The notes below the pieces were generated by a model. That model was not told the origin of the DNA, did not search any database, and saw only the letters and a program-made list of their open reading frames with translations. From Rhytidiadelphus loreus (taxonomy: Eukaryota > Streptophyta > Bryopsida > Hypnales > Hylocomiaceae): 64,000 bases of DNA. The stretch is from assembly GCA_947034895.1 (NCBI GenBank), contig OX344762.1, positions 50,013,087-50,077,086 on the forward strand, given 5' to 3'. Shown piece after piece: positions 9,346 to 22,494 of the stretch. Position numbers and translations under genes: made by a program. How positions within the stretch are numbered: the stretch's first letter is position 1; every line of letters starts with the position of its first letter.

Positions 9346-11034
9346 CCCTATATGTAGCATGCGTATTTGACTCAAGGGAATCCTCCCAAATTTTGGTTCC
9401 TACGTCCCACATCTCCAAACATCGCTAAGACACTACCAACTTTGAGGAGCTATAACTTCTAACTCCCAACTCAAATCCTTACACTCTTTAGATCCATAGA
9501 CATGTCTTTTCACATGATTTTCAAGCATGTATGGCACGCCATCCAATTCATCGTGAGCAAAGTGCTACAATGCTTAAGACTCCCAAATCCTCACACCTCA
9601 TCTCTTGCAAGGCTTGGGGAGTCACCCTCAACATCCCCCTTGCTCACCAAGGTGGCACACGCACATCTCAAGATGAGGGCCATGACAAGAAATGAAGGGA
9701 CTTTTACTTCTACTATACAAACTAACCAAAAAAGAACAATCAAAATAATCTCAAGATTGATACCTACTAAAAATCTTAAAGTAGATTGATACCTATTCAA
9801 AAACATTTTGACCATTCAATTCCAAATAATGAAGTGAAAGTTATAAGAAGTTTTATTTTGCAGACAATAAAAAGGTAGAAAAAACATTAAAAAAGGTTTT
9901 TTACACTCAATTTTGAAAATTTCCAAACAAAAATAAAAACACATAATACATGTGGCTTACTATAATATTTTTACCATTGGAATTAATAATTTGAATTTCT
10001 TGTCAAAGTTATTAGTGATTTAGGTTTATCTTTCATCAAGTACCACCTTCTACTTTATAAATTTTTATAGGTGAATATGAAAGTTTCTTTTGGTTAAATT
10101 TATTTTTATATATTCTCAATTCATTTTTTAACATATTGGATAAATTGCAAAAGTTTTAAACATATGTATTTTTTTCCCAAAAATCTTGAAAGACAAAACT
10201 TCACTTTTAGAATTGACAACTAGAAATAACTACTTATTGAAGTTTAGGTACATTGAACTTGCAATAGGTGGAGATTTTCTTTTTTAAATTTTGGGAGGAT
10301 GTACTTGAATATATTTAATTTATAATGAAAGGATCCTATAGTTGAATTTGCTAGAGAATAAATATAGATGAAGAATTTTGTGAAAGAACTTTATTGAATT
10401 GAAAATGAAATGTTTAATTTAGTACGGAGTAAAAAAAAATAGAGTACAATATTGAAAGAAAATTCAACAAAGAAAAAATGGAAGTTCTTACAACTACTCT
10501 ATCAAATTTAATGTCTTTGTTTTTTTGGTAGTACCTCAAACTCTTGCAAATTGCAAATGACAAGGCATCATAGTGCACTTGAAAGTCATAAAATAGAAGG
10601 TGTACAAACTGAATATTTCATGCTATTTTAACTCTTAGAGTGGAAAATATTAAACTCCAAAAAATTGAAATATAGAAATAAAGTCAAAAAGGGAATTTAG
10701 CTCAAGTTAGACCAAAGTTTGGATGGAATGTATTTTGCAAGGGTGCTAGTATGTGAGCCCAAGAATGCAAGCTTGTGAGCATTGAGCTTACAATATAGAT
10801 ACCTATAATATAGATACTACACATTATAGATAGTACACATATCATAAACACCTGTAATATGGATATTTATAACATATACACCCTATAATCATAAACAGTT
10901 TCTATGGTATATTATCCTATAACATAGGTGTGCATTATTTTAGGCTCATAGACTCACTCCTATGCTCACATAATAGCAATCCTTGTTACAATCATGACAA
11001 CAACATTAACAATACCTTCACACAATTCTAGAAT
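9346..11034. other. AT-rich intergenic sequence
   Basis: No gene recognised. A 95-codon frame at 9502-9789 has no supporting features. A small cluster of TATAGATA/ATAATATAGATA motifs lies at 10795-10930. Confidence 0.5.
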
Positions 11035-11405
11035 ATGAAACAAAAGGTTTTTGACTATGTTTTCACTAAAAACACTTCAAAATTGCAATTTCTAGAAGTA
11101 CTAAATTTAGAGAAATAAAAACATTTTTGGATACATGTAAGCATAGGATCTTGTTTATATTTTAATATTTTTATACATTTTTAATATTTTTAAATTACCT
11201 AGGCTACATGTAGTTCAAAGAAAATTGTATATCATACAATAGCTTTTTAACCATGTAGTCAAAAGTCATGAAAATTGTTGGTCCTTAAACCTACTCCTTG
11301 GGCACATGTTGTGTGAAAGTTTTAGTGATAAAAATAAAAATTCCACTCGTAGTGAGCTGCTCCAATTGCTATGTTGCCAAAAAACATAGTTTGGTCCTTT
11401 AGAGG
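11035..11405 (+). repeat. Family A element, copy A3
   Basis: Right end GGTCCTTTAGAGG followed by TTAA (11406-11409). The segment 11238-11405 aligns well with the reverse complement of 46733-46930, with shared blocks such as CCATGT(A/G)GTCAAAAGT, TAAAAATTCCA and CTATGTTGCC. The left part matches the reverse complement of 7900-8030, so both ends carry related sequence in inverted orientation. No coding frame. Confidence 0.65.
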
Positions 11406-11409
11406 TTAA

Positions 11410-13110
11410 AACGTATTCAAGGTCATAATAGTTGAAGCAACAACAAATGGCATACTAATCTACACAATTTAAGACAAAAGTTTTGTACTTTTTGTTTTGT
11501 GATGGCACCTTGAATCTTTGCAACAATTGGACCAAGCCAACACTTGATACTATCAAAAAGGTCTTGCATGTGTATGTGTACAAAATAGATTTTACACCCC
11601 TCTAATGCAAAAAGGGTTAGATATTGAATTTCAAATTTTTTTTGTTATCTAAAATTATTGAAATCAAATAACAGATAATGAGGTTTTTTTCTTAATTTTC
11701 AACCTTACTTTGAAAAGAACATATATATATTTTTTATTACCACATACAAGGGCAAAGATTTTAGTCTATGGATTTTACATTTTGTTTCTTACAGGAAAAA
11801 ATGAGCAAAATTTGAACATCTAGTTATTGTTACTAATGTTTCTATCCAATATCATTAAGTCAAGAGAATATTGGTGTTGTAGTGCTTTGTGATTCATTAG
11901 TGAAAAAACAAACTTGAAATAACTAGTATAAAAACCACTAAATTCATCAACGTGCCCAATTGCAAGTGTAGTTTGAGGCATGATTTCACTAGTCGTGGCA
12001 TCTCTAATGTCTTGATTGTTGGGCCAATGCGGGGACTGTAAATTTTATGACATTTATGAATCTTGAATTTATGTTACAAAAAGTATTTGGATTCAATTAT
12101 TTTTTTATAAAGATTTATTTTGAAAATATTAAAGTTAGATATAAAAGAAATTTGAAGTGGTTTGTCACGGTGATGATGGAATGGGTTGTTTTTTCACACA
12201 TGTTTAATTGATGATGATATCAAATATCAAATTCTATATAGGAACATGAAATAATTAATTTAAAGGTATATTTCAACAAAATTTGTTAAAAGGAAAAATT
12301 TCAAAAAAAATAAAATTTAAACAAAGATTGCACTATCACGGTTTTGGCAACAATGCAAGGCAAATTAGTGTATACTCCAATGTTTGTTTTGTGATGGCTT
12401 ATCAAATTTTTACAATTGCTATATGCCAAGAATGGTGTGTTTGGTACTTTTGGAAAGTCCTTGATGAAGCACTTTGCACACAAGTTTCACCCCCACTTCA
12501 ACTCAAGCAGTTGAGAATACTGAAAGCCAAATAAATTAGTCAATTTAAATTGTAGAAATTAGGAAAATAGATTCTTTTTAAACTTTTCAATTCAATTTTG
12601 GATGGGGTACATGAGCACGTGATTAGGATTTGTGGAGGTTGTTTTCAATAAATTAGAAGGGGCAAAAACTACCTATGAAAGAGCTAATTAGTTCAACACT
12701 TGTCATTGCCAATTAAATTATTTTTTAACTAATTTTCAGGGAAAGTAAAGTGAAAGCTACATCCAATATTTTTTATTTATTCATATTGCATGAACATTCC
12801 CACAATTAGATACGATTTTTCAAACATAACATCCTAAGGTGCTATTTGAGTTCATAAGATGTTGCCCACAAGAGTCAAGTAAGTTCAAGCTTTCTTGTTT
12901 GTTTTTAACAAAAAGATATTAGCTCCTTTACATTAATGTACAAGAGTTAAAAATACAACAACACAAACATAGATTGGGGAAAAACACATCCAAGAAGTTA
13001 CTAGAGATATTCAATCTCTCAAAGGATGGAGTTTGTTCTATGATATACTATTGTAAATTCTCATACACACAAGGGTCTCTTTTGCATCTTTGAAGAAGGG
13101 TCCCTACAAT
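11410..13110. other. AT-rich intergenic sequence
   Basis: No gene recognised. Open frames are short and unsupported, including one at 12283-12534 in very AT-rich sequence. Confidence 0.5.
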
Positions 13111-13118
13111 GAACAAAA

Positions 13119-13250
13119 TTGTCTTATATGGCTCTTCAACCAACCCCAATCCTTAAATTAACAAATAAGTCTCTCCCAAGTATTTAGCAAAGCATAATAC
13201 CATCCCAACACGGGAAAGATCATTGCTTGGTTATACAATGTTATGTATAC
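13119..13250 (+). repeat. Dispersed repeat also found near 41253-41370
   Basis: Blocks such as CAACCCCAAT, GCATAATACC and GGTTATACAA followed by GTTAT occur in the same order and spacing as at 41253-41370. Too degenerate to classify. Confidence 0.5.
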
Positions 13251-13311
13251 ATAAGTAGAGATAAAAACTAGGCATCAAATTTCCTTAAAACTTGTTGGGC
13301 AGAGCTAGCAA

Positions 13312-13500
13312 TTATAAAAAGCTTTTCATCCAAACACCACACCCATGAGGTAGGTGGCTTTAAAAGCAACCTAGCTCTAAAAGCAACTTCTAACACAAAG
13401 GTACATTTTAATCATAAAAAGCTTTTCATCTAAACACCACATCCATGAGGTAGGTGGCACTAGAAGCAACTTCTAACACAAAGGTACACTTTACTTTCTT
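13312..13500. repeat. Tandem duplication of about 100 bp
   Basis: Two near-identical units: AAAAAGCTTTTCATC, then AAACACCACA, then CCATGAGGTAGGTGGC, starting near 13316 and again near 13417. Both units end with AACACAAAGGTACA. A local direct duplication. Confidence 0.75.
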
Positions 13501-13599
13501 CAATGTACCAACAACATACACTTCAGGAGCAGGTCACTTTAGAAACCACTGCATTTCAACTTCAAAAATTTGTAACTAATTCCGCAAGTTCAAAAAATA

Positions 13600-14300
13600 T
13601 GAAACGACTTGGATTAGATGCCAATTCCATTTTTCTTCCTACCAAAATTTACTGAAAATTGTTTCAAGGAGTACAGCTTCCCCAAAAATTCAATCAGCTC
13701 TCAAAGGGTCACTTTTAAGAGCCTCCTACCATGCCATGGGCTGGAAAATTGTTTGGTTTCTTGCAATCCAAATGTTCCACAGCATAAGGCCTCTGATGAG
13801 GATCCAGACCATAGGATAATAGCTTGCATGGAGGCCATGGGGACTGGAACCCCAAAGATGGCATGTTGCCAATTGGGGATCAACTTTTGAGCCAGTTTGT
13901 TCAACTGCCTGGCAGAATCAAATAAGGATTCATTAATGGCACACAAGAGGCGCCCCAAAAAAAGACTGAGAATTAAAAGTGGCCCAAGGGGGCACATGTA
14001 GGAGCCCACCTTGGTCCACTAGTGTAATACAGAAAACTTTGACATTGAACAAGGTGTTATGATATAGCTTAATCCATATATCATCTCCAACTGTGTCAAA
14101 AATGCCCAGCTGTGAGGCAGATTGTCCTGATAACAATACCACTCCATTCTACATCATCAGTCACACCACATGGTTTAATCTTAGGGGCAACTCCAAGAGC
14201 ATGAACAGATTAAGCACCTCCTACCCTACACAAGTATGTCAAGCAGGTTTGAAGGTTTTCTTACTTTTTGTGTACACTTTGGTGGCTAATCTAGAATGAA
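13600..14300 (-). mobile_element. LINE (L1-type) ORF2 3' remnant
   Basis: On the minus strand, 13727-13790 encodes LWNIWIARNQTIF, the characteristic C-terminal sequence of plant L1-type LINE ORF2 after the zf-RVT region. Upstream pieces in mixed frames, e.g. WQHAIFGVPVP, fit a degraded ORF2. The flank at 13640-13700 resembles 38845-38900, which appears to be a second copy of the same 3' end. A dead fragment. Confidence 0.7.
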
Positions 14301-14742
14301 TCAGTTGGGATTATTCCTGTAGACCACTGTCATAAGACTTTTATACATTTCGACAGAACAGCAGCTTACTAATATGAACCATGCTCAGATACTTATTCAG
14401 ATGATTTTCGGTGTACTTACCTCAGATCTCATGGAAAGCTTCTAAGAGATAAATTTTGGCCAGACGTAAAGAGGAAGGGGAAAAGAAGTGCTAAGCAGTC
14501 ACCTGAACTGTTACAAAGATTGGAAGTATCCTCATTTGGCATCCTTTGCACTCACTGCTGCTCAACCTGGGAACAAACTTTCTGAAAGGAGCCTCTAATG
14601 ATTTGAAACTTGAAGGGCGCACTTCTAGTCTATTCAGGAGTTCCAACTTGAACGCAAAAATTGCAAATTAGTAAATTGCGTTACAATTAATCAAAAGAAT
14701 TTTCTAACAAAATGCGGAAGTAGAGATCAGCTCACGAACTGT
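14301..14742. other. 3' flank of FIGL1
   Basis: Downstream of the FIGL1 stop on the minus strand; probably 3' untranslated region. No other feature seen. Confidence 0.4.
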
Positions 14743-17700
14743 CTACAGAGCCAGACTACCAAATTGCCTATTCCAGTCCTCATACATCCCAAGTTCATTA
14801 GGAGAAACAGAAGGCCGAACTTGTTGCAAAGCATTGATGAAGTCCTGCAAGATAACCACCACAAATGTCATTTCAACAGCAATCGAAGTAATACACTAGA
14901 ACTTTGCGATAAACAAAGTAGGCAAGATAGAACTATCATACGGTTTAGTTAATGTTCTTATGAACATCGTCACTACATCCTCATACATGACCAGGCTCAA
15001 CAAATGGTATCCAACCTGTAAGGAAATAGGCCTCATATCATATTGACTGATACTGCTAATATCTTTGCCCTGCATTAAAAGTTCTCTGAGGGGACCCATT
15101 GACGCCTCCTTAACAAGATTCTTCATATCTGAGCCAGAATAACCTGCAGAACCACGAAACCCCTCTTTAGCAGAAGAAAATACAAACAACATCATGTCTA
15201 GAGTGAGTGACGAAAATTTTACTTCATAAAATGCCCAGTTCCGCTATGTCCTTCGATTTCGATACAAGACAGTAACCCAAATGATGGGCACAAAGTACCT
15301 ACCATCTGTGGTTGTACAAACAGAACTAACATCCTCATCTGTCAAAGAAAGGAGCCCATCTCTTTGCAAAAGGCTGCGGATGATCCACGCTCTTGCCTCT
15401 GTACCCAAACACGATAACCAGTCAGGTCACGAGTACATTGCAAGTATGCTTTGGAATATGAACTCAAAACACTCTACCAACTAATGCCAGAGCGTACAAG
15501 GCAATACCATGAGAAGGCAGAGGAATATAGAGTCGCTTGGAAAGGCGTCGCCGAGCAGCTTCATCAAGCTCTTGAGGTCTATTTGTTGCTCCTGTTTAGC
15601 ATCAAAAAGATTAAAACGGACTACATCATTACAAGGTATAAAGTTGGTATTATTTTTCAATACATATTTAAAATCAAGTAATCCTGCCAGTGTAAGTACT
15701 TATGACATAAGAGATCCTGGTATAGATGTATACACAAGAACTTTTCTTAGGTTAAGCACATGATATTGCCTCAAAAGGACTTCCAAGAAGACAAAACAAA
15801 AAGGACAAGACCAAACTTACCAATTAGAAGGATTTGTTCGTTACCACTTCCACAACCTTCCATCTCAATCAAAAATTGAGTCTTCAATCTTCTACTAGAC
15901 TCATGTTCTCCTTCTGCTTTCCGCTGTATTGACAGGCAGCACCCGTATGAGGTTTAAACTAAATATCTCCATAAATGTGAAGGGCATCAAAGTAGAGTGA
16001 ATGTTCAGCCAATAAGCGAAAGCTTTGTTGAAAGGATTTTTAGAATTAAATTGATTACCTGTGATAACAAAGAGTCAATCTCATCAATGAAAATCACAGC
16101 AGGCTGACGACAACTGGCAACTCCAAAGAGGGCTCTGACCAGCTTTTCACCTTCACCTATCTGCCAATGACGTCTCCCATCAATGATTAGCAAGTCCATG
16201 GATGTATAGTAAGCCTATCAAAACACTCAGACTCACATGAATCCCAACTCCATAGCAGGCACAAGGTGTAGGCAACCTGTTCAAGATCTATTGATTCTTC
16301 CTTTTCTGTGGGATGAACATATACGATGAACAACTAGTAATCCGCACAGCAATAAGATTACCCATTTGCTTGTCAAAGAGCTGGCAGATATGGAGAAGAA
16401 TGTCGCCTTCGCTTCTCCAGCAATTGCTTTTCCGATCATAGTCTTTCCCGTACCCTGATGAATATAGAGCCAATTGCCTTCAGCAAACTAAGGATACGAA
16501 TGACAAGATAACGCTTGAACATAATTACCGATAAGTTGTATCTAAATTTAGAAGTGTCAATGGGAAATGCGATACTTACAGGAGGGCCAAAAAGCAAGAG
16601 TCCTTTGCCAGGAGCACGACAACCTTGGAAGATATCAGGGCGTAGGAGAGGCCAGATCACCATTTCCGTGACACATTTCTTGGCATGCTCCAGCCCCGCT
16701 GCCAAACAAACCATTGCAAATCAGTCAGAACTAAGATATCTTGAAAATAATTGGAAATGAGTCATACATATATAGTAAATGAATTGGGGAATTCTAGCAT
16801 GTATACGTAATATACATCACTTTGCAAGATCCATAAAACTAGTGTTTGTCATGTGACACAGGTTAATTACCAATATCATCCCATCGAACATTGGGATCTT
16901 GATCCATGATTTCGTTGCTGACATGTTCCAGAAGACGAGGCTCCAAATTCTTCAATCTATCAGGTAGTTCCCCATCTGGTCCAGCTAGTAGCTCCATGCT
17001 ACATCCATATCCATCACGTAAGAAGATCATTCAACGAATGGCAAATAACTATAATACTGCCATTCTTAAGTGGAAGGTTGAGGGAAGACGACCAAATGGG
17101 AACCTACCAGCACATTACTCTTCACGCAATACCACAGGAAAGATTGATGAGAAAACCTACATATAATTCATTTAAAACTAACGAAACATTGACATGAACT
17201 TCGAATAGACGATTTACCTCACTATGGGTTTATGTCAGAACAATAAATGAACATAAATTCATGCATGGCAAAAAGCTGCTCCAGAACTCACCACTTTCGA
17301 GTTGAGTCCTCTGCTGCAGTGCTACCGTTATTTCCAGAAGGTCCACGAGGCATAGAAACGGCACCCGCAGCAGCTCCAGCTGCGGCTGCAGTTCCACCTC
17401 GTACTGGAGGTATGAAAGAGCCACGAACTCCACGTCTTGACATCCCTAAAGTCTTCCCGGGCGGTCGGGGAGCAGCGGAGGTACTCGGTCCATTTTGATA
17501 AGAATTCGACGTAGGTGCTCCCCCATTTTTTTTGGCTTGGTCTAATGCCTGCCAAACCCAAAAGAGGATGGTTACACGATCACTGGATTCAGCTACTTAA
17601 ACCAACTTTAGCCCATATACAAGGAAAATAAAAGCGTAAGTTATATCCAAATCTCAGGGCCTTCAGTGAAATTCGACAGCATCATGGTCACTCTTCCTTC

Positions 17701-19690
17701 ATCGAGGTGTTACATGATTCAACATGGGATTAACCGTAATGTTAAACTAGTGCACTCGATTAACGTCCATAAATAGAGGAAGAATTGGCTGAGTCATGAA
17801 GTGTAAAACTTCAGTCGCATTTACGATTTAAAATCTCATGGGGACGCACCAATTTTTGCTTTGCAGTAACAAAGCTAACTGGTGGAGGTTCATTCGGAGT
17901 ATCATCGTCAGTGCTTATCTCGTCCTTAGTGGCTTCCCTGAACGACTTCTTGAACTTCTCAGGCTTCCTCTTAGCTCCGTACGGATTGCTTGGTCTTTTG
18001 CGATTAAAACTGTAAGGATTAATCTTTTCTTCCGGTTCAGGAGAGGGTGAACGATCATTGTCTTTGATTTCTGTCGTCAGCCGGCTGTATGGTCCAGCTG
18101 TAGGAAAGGTAGCCGCAGTATAATTTGATTTTGGAGCAGGCTCTGGTACACTAACATCTGCAACACATATGATAGAGATATTTAAGTGCAAGTTCGCCAC
18201 AAGCTGTACATGCTAACAATATTGCGAGCTTCATCATTAATCATCCAGGAGGTACTTATCCTAAAAAAGTATGGGTGCACGAAGTCAACATTCCTTGCAT
18301 ATGTTACTAAGGATAAGCAGAAGATTAAGTAAATAAGGCAATAAAGGAAGGTACCAAGTCATTAGCCCAAATGAGATTGTCATCCTACCTTCCACGCAAG
18401 GGGCAGTTTCGATACCCTTTTGTTGCCCATGAGTATAGAGCGATGTGAGCCTAGACTGCATCAATCCTTTACTAGACCTTAAAACATCAGCCTCTTCTTT
18501 CCTTTCACAATATCCAGCCTGATACGATCCTCCCATTGTTGGAGATTTCACCTCAGACACAAGAGAGTTCGGTATGTCCTTTGTGCTGCACTGCGCCTGC
18601 CAACGTCACCATATGTCGCACATGAAATACTTTGCCGGTGAACGTGCTCTAAATTAACACGTGGATTATGAAACACTGTAACGCGGAAATTAGCGAACAG
18701 CATTTGGAATAAGCTACACAAGTTGAAGAAGCACAAAAGTACAAGGTGTACGTCTGAGAACGATGAAAAAATCAAGAACTTACTGTAATGCCCTCAGGCC
18801 TTGATCTCTGCACAAAGGCTCGGTAAAATTTTGCGTTCTTGATTTTCTCGATGTCTACAGCTTTACGCTGCCGAAACTTGAATCCAGGAGAAGCTTTTGC
18901 TTGTTCCAGTGCTACCCTGTCGGAGTACCAAAACAACCGAAATTCGGTAAGATTGCAGAAACGAAACAACTCTAATAGAAGCAAAGATCATGAAGTGCCC
19001 ATCCCTAAAAAGGATAGTATGCCCTGTTCAATTACAAAACGCAAGCGGGCCAGATGGATCAGGTGATTGCCTCTAGAAAACCTCAACATCGTACATTAGG
19101 AAATAGTGATTAAAGATGTAACGAACCCTTGTTATATCGACCTCTACAGGCAGGAAAAGCTCATATTAAGAACTACAGAGCACTATCCACTTATCAATCG
19201 AGAAGTGCAGATTGACAGCTCCACACTCTCTGGCGATCAATGCAGTTATGGTAAATGAGCATAAAAACAACAGTTAAGACCAGAGAGTTTGATTCCGAAA
19301 CGTGCTTATGGATGTACCCCCGAATATAATTTATCATCACCCTTCACTATGGTAAAACCAGGCACTAAGTTTAATCGTCTAACTGGCTTGTGCAATGCCG
19401 TAAATTGAAATAACACACCTGTCAACTTGTGTTTCCAGGTTGGCAGCTCCAATCTTTTCCAGCACCTGCTTCTTAATCGGCTCAATATATGTTACATCCT
19501 CGGCTGTTTCGCATTCACTTTCCAAGAATCCGAGCAATCGAAGACCAAGGCCTAGGGCAGTCTCTGCGTCCCCTCTATTAAAGGCTGCATCTACACCGAA
19601 AAGAAGCGAATGCAACCTGTGAATCTTCTGCTGCACTCTTCCCTTGGCGAGATCAACAACCACAGCGGCCTCCTCTTGTGTTTTCCCCAT
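14743..19690 (-). CDS. FIGL1: FIDGETIN-LIKE 1 AAA ATPase
   Basis: Fourteen coding exons (minus): 19690-19419, 18916-18784, 18596-18389, 18157-17850, 17548-17292, 16998-16871, 16698-16580, 16454-16362, 16160-16059, 15923-15821, 15591-15508, 15398-15303, 15143-15016, 14844-14743. They sum to 2133 nt, 710 aa, all with GT/AG borders. The ATG at 19690 (MGKTQEE) is the first in frame. The N-terminal part matches plant FIGL1 ([20 protein letters not shown] near the middle). [11 protein letters not shown] at about 347-357 corresponds to the RAD51-binding FRBD region. AAA core: GPPGTGKT at 473-480, IFIDEID at 529-535, [16 protein letters not shown] at 585-600 with the arginine fingers, and a Vps4-type C terminus (VRPSVSP). 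Known of the family: nuclear ATPase that, with FLIP, disassembles RAD51/DMC1 filaments and limits crossovers. All key residues are intact, and length is close to the usual 670-680 aa. Expected to be functional. Confidence 0.93.
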
Positions 19691-20650
19691 TTCTTGGTTC
19701 ACAGCACAAGCTCAACACTAATTTCATCCATGATTCCCTATTAACGTTTCACGTCGTTTCCCTTCGCCCTAGTAAGTAGACAAGCATGTCATTGCTCCCT
19801 AAAAACCAAGCAACTGAGGTGACTGTCGTTGTCCCTCCGTCTAATTCCCGCATCCTGCACACCGAACAGCATGAAATCCAAGGCTAGAAATAGAAAACCT
19901 GCTCACTCAATTTCGCATCATGTGTTCGGGGACCAATGAATACAAAGCCAAGCATCGCAGTGAGATACAATCATTTGAACAAAAATTCTTAAGACATGAC
20001 ACTTAAGAGATCGGGAAGAGATTACACTACACTGCACAAACGCTCATCAAGACTCTACTTCTAAGATATGAACACGCACAACCAAAACAAAAAAGTCTTA
20101 AGCACCACAGAGTCACGCCAATCGAGCATATAACAGATAGAAAACACCGTGAGCCTAACTACAGACCCTCACCGTCTCTCAATACTCACCGCACCGCTAC
20201 TAAACACTCGCAAAACCAAAAAATTGCCTACTGGACAAACGAACAAACCCTAACAACGACACGACCTGAAATGATTCAAATTCAAATTCCACAGGACCGC
20301 AAGCGCAATCGAAGTGGACCTTCCAGAAACAGAAAGCGGTGAAGTGTCGGTGCGCGCGAGCTGGAGGACAACAGAGATGGAAAGTCAAATGGCGGGGTAG
20401 TCAGTAGCATACATTTGAATGCCTTGGGACAGGGGACGACCATGGATTGCTTGCTGGTGACGAGCGCGAGTGGAGGCCAGAGTGAAGAATGGCGCGAAGG
20501 AGAGAGACGCGCCGCGGTTTTCCCTATAACCGGTGGTTCGATGGTATGACCGTGGTGTGGGCCCTTGATAGCGAGCGCGGGTGCCCGTGCTCGAGCGGCC
20601 TAGAGTGCCGTTCCCATCGGAGGTGAACATTAAGGTATGGTAGCCCATTA
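19691..20650 (-). promoter_or_regulatory. FIGL1 5' region and promoter
   Basis: Upstream of the FIGL1 ATG on the minus strand. It is moderately GC-rich at 20380-20650, unlike the AT-rich DNA beyond it, as expected for a promoter/5' leader. No clear TATA box was found. Open frames here have no supporting features. Confidence 0.4.
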
Positions 20651-20689
20651 CCGTCCGACGGGATATACGGTATCTGGACTTGTTGAATT

Positions 20690-20800
20690 TATATTTATTT
20701 TTTAAGGAAAAATAGAGGATATTTCACATGTGTTTTGGTCAACTCATTCTTAAAAAAACAATGATACATTATAGGTGGTCAAAACAAAATCATATTGCTT
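20690..20800 (+). repeat. End fragment of dispersed repeat family B
   Basis: The blocks TTTTGGTCAACTCA and ATAGGTGGTCAAAACAAAA match the ends of family B copies at 26337-26682 (reverse) and 32955-33270. Confidence 0.55.
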
Positions 20801-20825
20801 CTTTTCGGATGTGAATGTATTAACT

Positions 20826-21640
20826 ATTAAAGTCCCAAGATTTCATTTGGGGGACTCTTGAAGATTTGGGTAGGTTCTTATGATCTCAATTTTTGACATT
20901 TTTTTTTTAACTTTTTTTCAAGATGAGAAAAATGGTTAGCTTTCTAGGAAATTTAAATTTTATTTCAATCGGTGCCTAGGAACAAAGGTTATACCATCCT
21001 AACCAAAAAACAAGTGAAGGTAGGCAGCAAAAATAAATAAAAACAAAAAACTTGAAATATTTTTAAAAAACAATTATTTCTTGTAGATTATATTTTCTTT
21101 TGTGTGAAAAGATTTGATTCATTCTATTTGGATAAGTGATGAGAAAGTTGTAAAGTATCTTGTTTCAAGGGTAATCTTTGCAAATTTAACTCAATTTTCA
21201 CAAGTTTTCAAAAAAAGAAGTTCCATATATATTGGAATTAGTGTGTTTCAATTCCATCTTTAAAGCTCTAAACAATTTCATTTTTACTTCTATGTCATAC
21301 CTACTTCTATTTAACAACTTTTTAATGATGAAAATTTCATTTTTTTTCTTTTGGAGTTTGTTTCCCTAAACTCTCTTCTCAATTCTCTGAAATAAAAAAT
21401 TGAAATAAAAAATATGAAATTATACAATAATTTTAAGTTAAAGGTGCCTAGAAAGATGTCTTCTTCACTTGAAATGCAAATATCTTGCAATTTGTGATGT
21501 CAAGGTTTTTTTAAATTTGTTCCACACATTTTCATTATATTATTTTGCAAGATTCTACAATTAGATTTACACAAATGTATTTTTTAAATATTTTTTTGTC
21601 TTTGCACTAGAAGTTGGCAAAGTTGATCTCACGATCAAAA
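20826..21640 (+). repeat. Family A element, copy A4
   Basis: A degenerate left end (TTAACTATTAAAGTCCC), then the internal blocks CAATCGGTGCCTAGGAA and AAGGTTATACCA that A1 also has at 1371-1400. The region 21465-21620 resembles 1797-1950. The right end is not clear. Confidence 0.5.
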
Positions 21641-22494
21641 GACTAGGATTGAACAAAAAAGAGCATAAAATTCAATATGGCTTCATTTCATTTCATTTTT
21701 GAAACCATACGAGACTCTATCAACATGATGTCAAGTATATGTCTATGATAAGAGATTTTAATATTAACTGCGGCAAACAAAATTCAGTGAACTCTCTCAA
21801 AACAAACTGAATGAGAAAACACAATCTTATTTCCAATGTTGTTCATAAAGAATCAATGAGAAATCATATGATAAGTTCTTTTAAACAAAATTTAGAAATG
21901 ACTTTCAAACTTTGATAGGTGAACATTATATGGAGTGTACACTGACGGCCTTCCATTGACGTATAGAGCTTGCAAAAGCAGATTTTAAAATAATGTGTGC
22001 AGCACCAAAAGCATTGAAACTGTGAAAATCAAGTGTAACAAATTTATTTTTTCCTTTAGTTTTCAAATTCCCAACAAAGGTGACACAATTAAACAGTACA
22101 GAGTGTAAGTTTGAAAGTTTACATCAATAGACATTTATAAGAATGATCCAAAAAAGTAATAAAAAATACCAAAATTAACATAAAATTGTAGTACGCAACG
22201 TACTTCACAATCTTAGAAAACTAAATCAAAAAACAATTACAATTTGAAATTTAACAAACAACATTGCACTAGCAACATGATACCAAAATCCTGTAACGTT
22301 TTTTTATAGTTTCTACAGTTTCTAACTAAAAGTTATACTTTGTTACAACAGGTTCAACAAAACCAAACAATCCTTCACTCTGTTGGTGTGTCACAGTAGT
22401 GGGTGACATAATTGCATATCTAAAAATGATGTGCAACAATCAAAAAGTGGGAATTCACACACCCGCAATGGAAAGAATTCTATCGCATGCCTTG
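21641..22494. other. Intergenic sequence between FIGL1 and AFG1-EF
   Basis: AT-rich; probably contains the AFG1-EF 3' untranslated region. No gene seen. Confidence 0.45.

Noticed and set aside
8915..9418. Five overlapping open frames of 119-167 codons on both strands
   Set aside because: They run through the CCGTCCGCG satellite, where a GC-rich repeat avoids stops in all frames. Arg/Pro/Ala-rich translations are repeat artefacts.
20385..20648. 87-codon minus-strand frame upstream of FIGL1
   Set aside because: No domain or conserved motif; located in the GC-rich FIGL1 promoter region.
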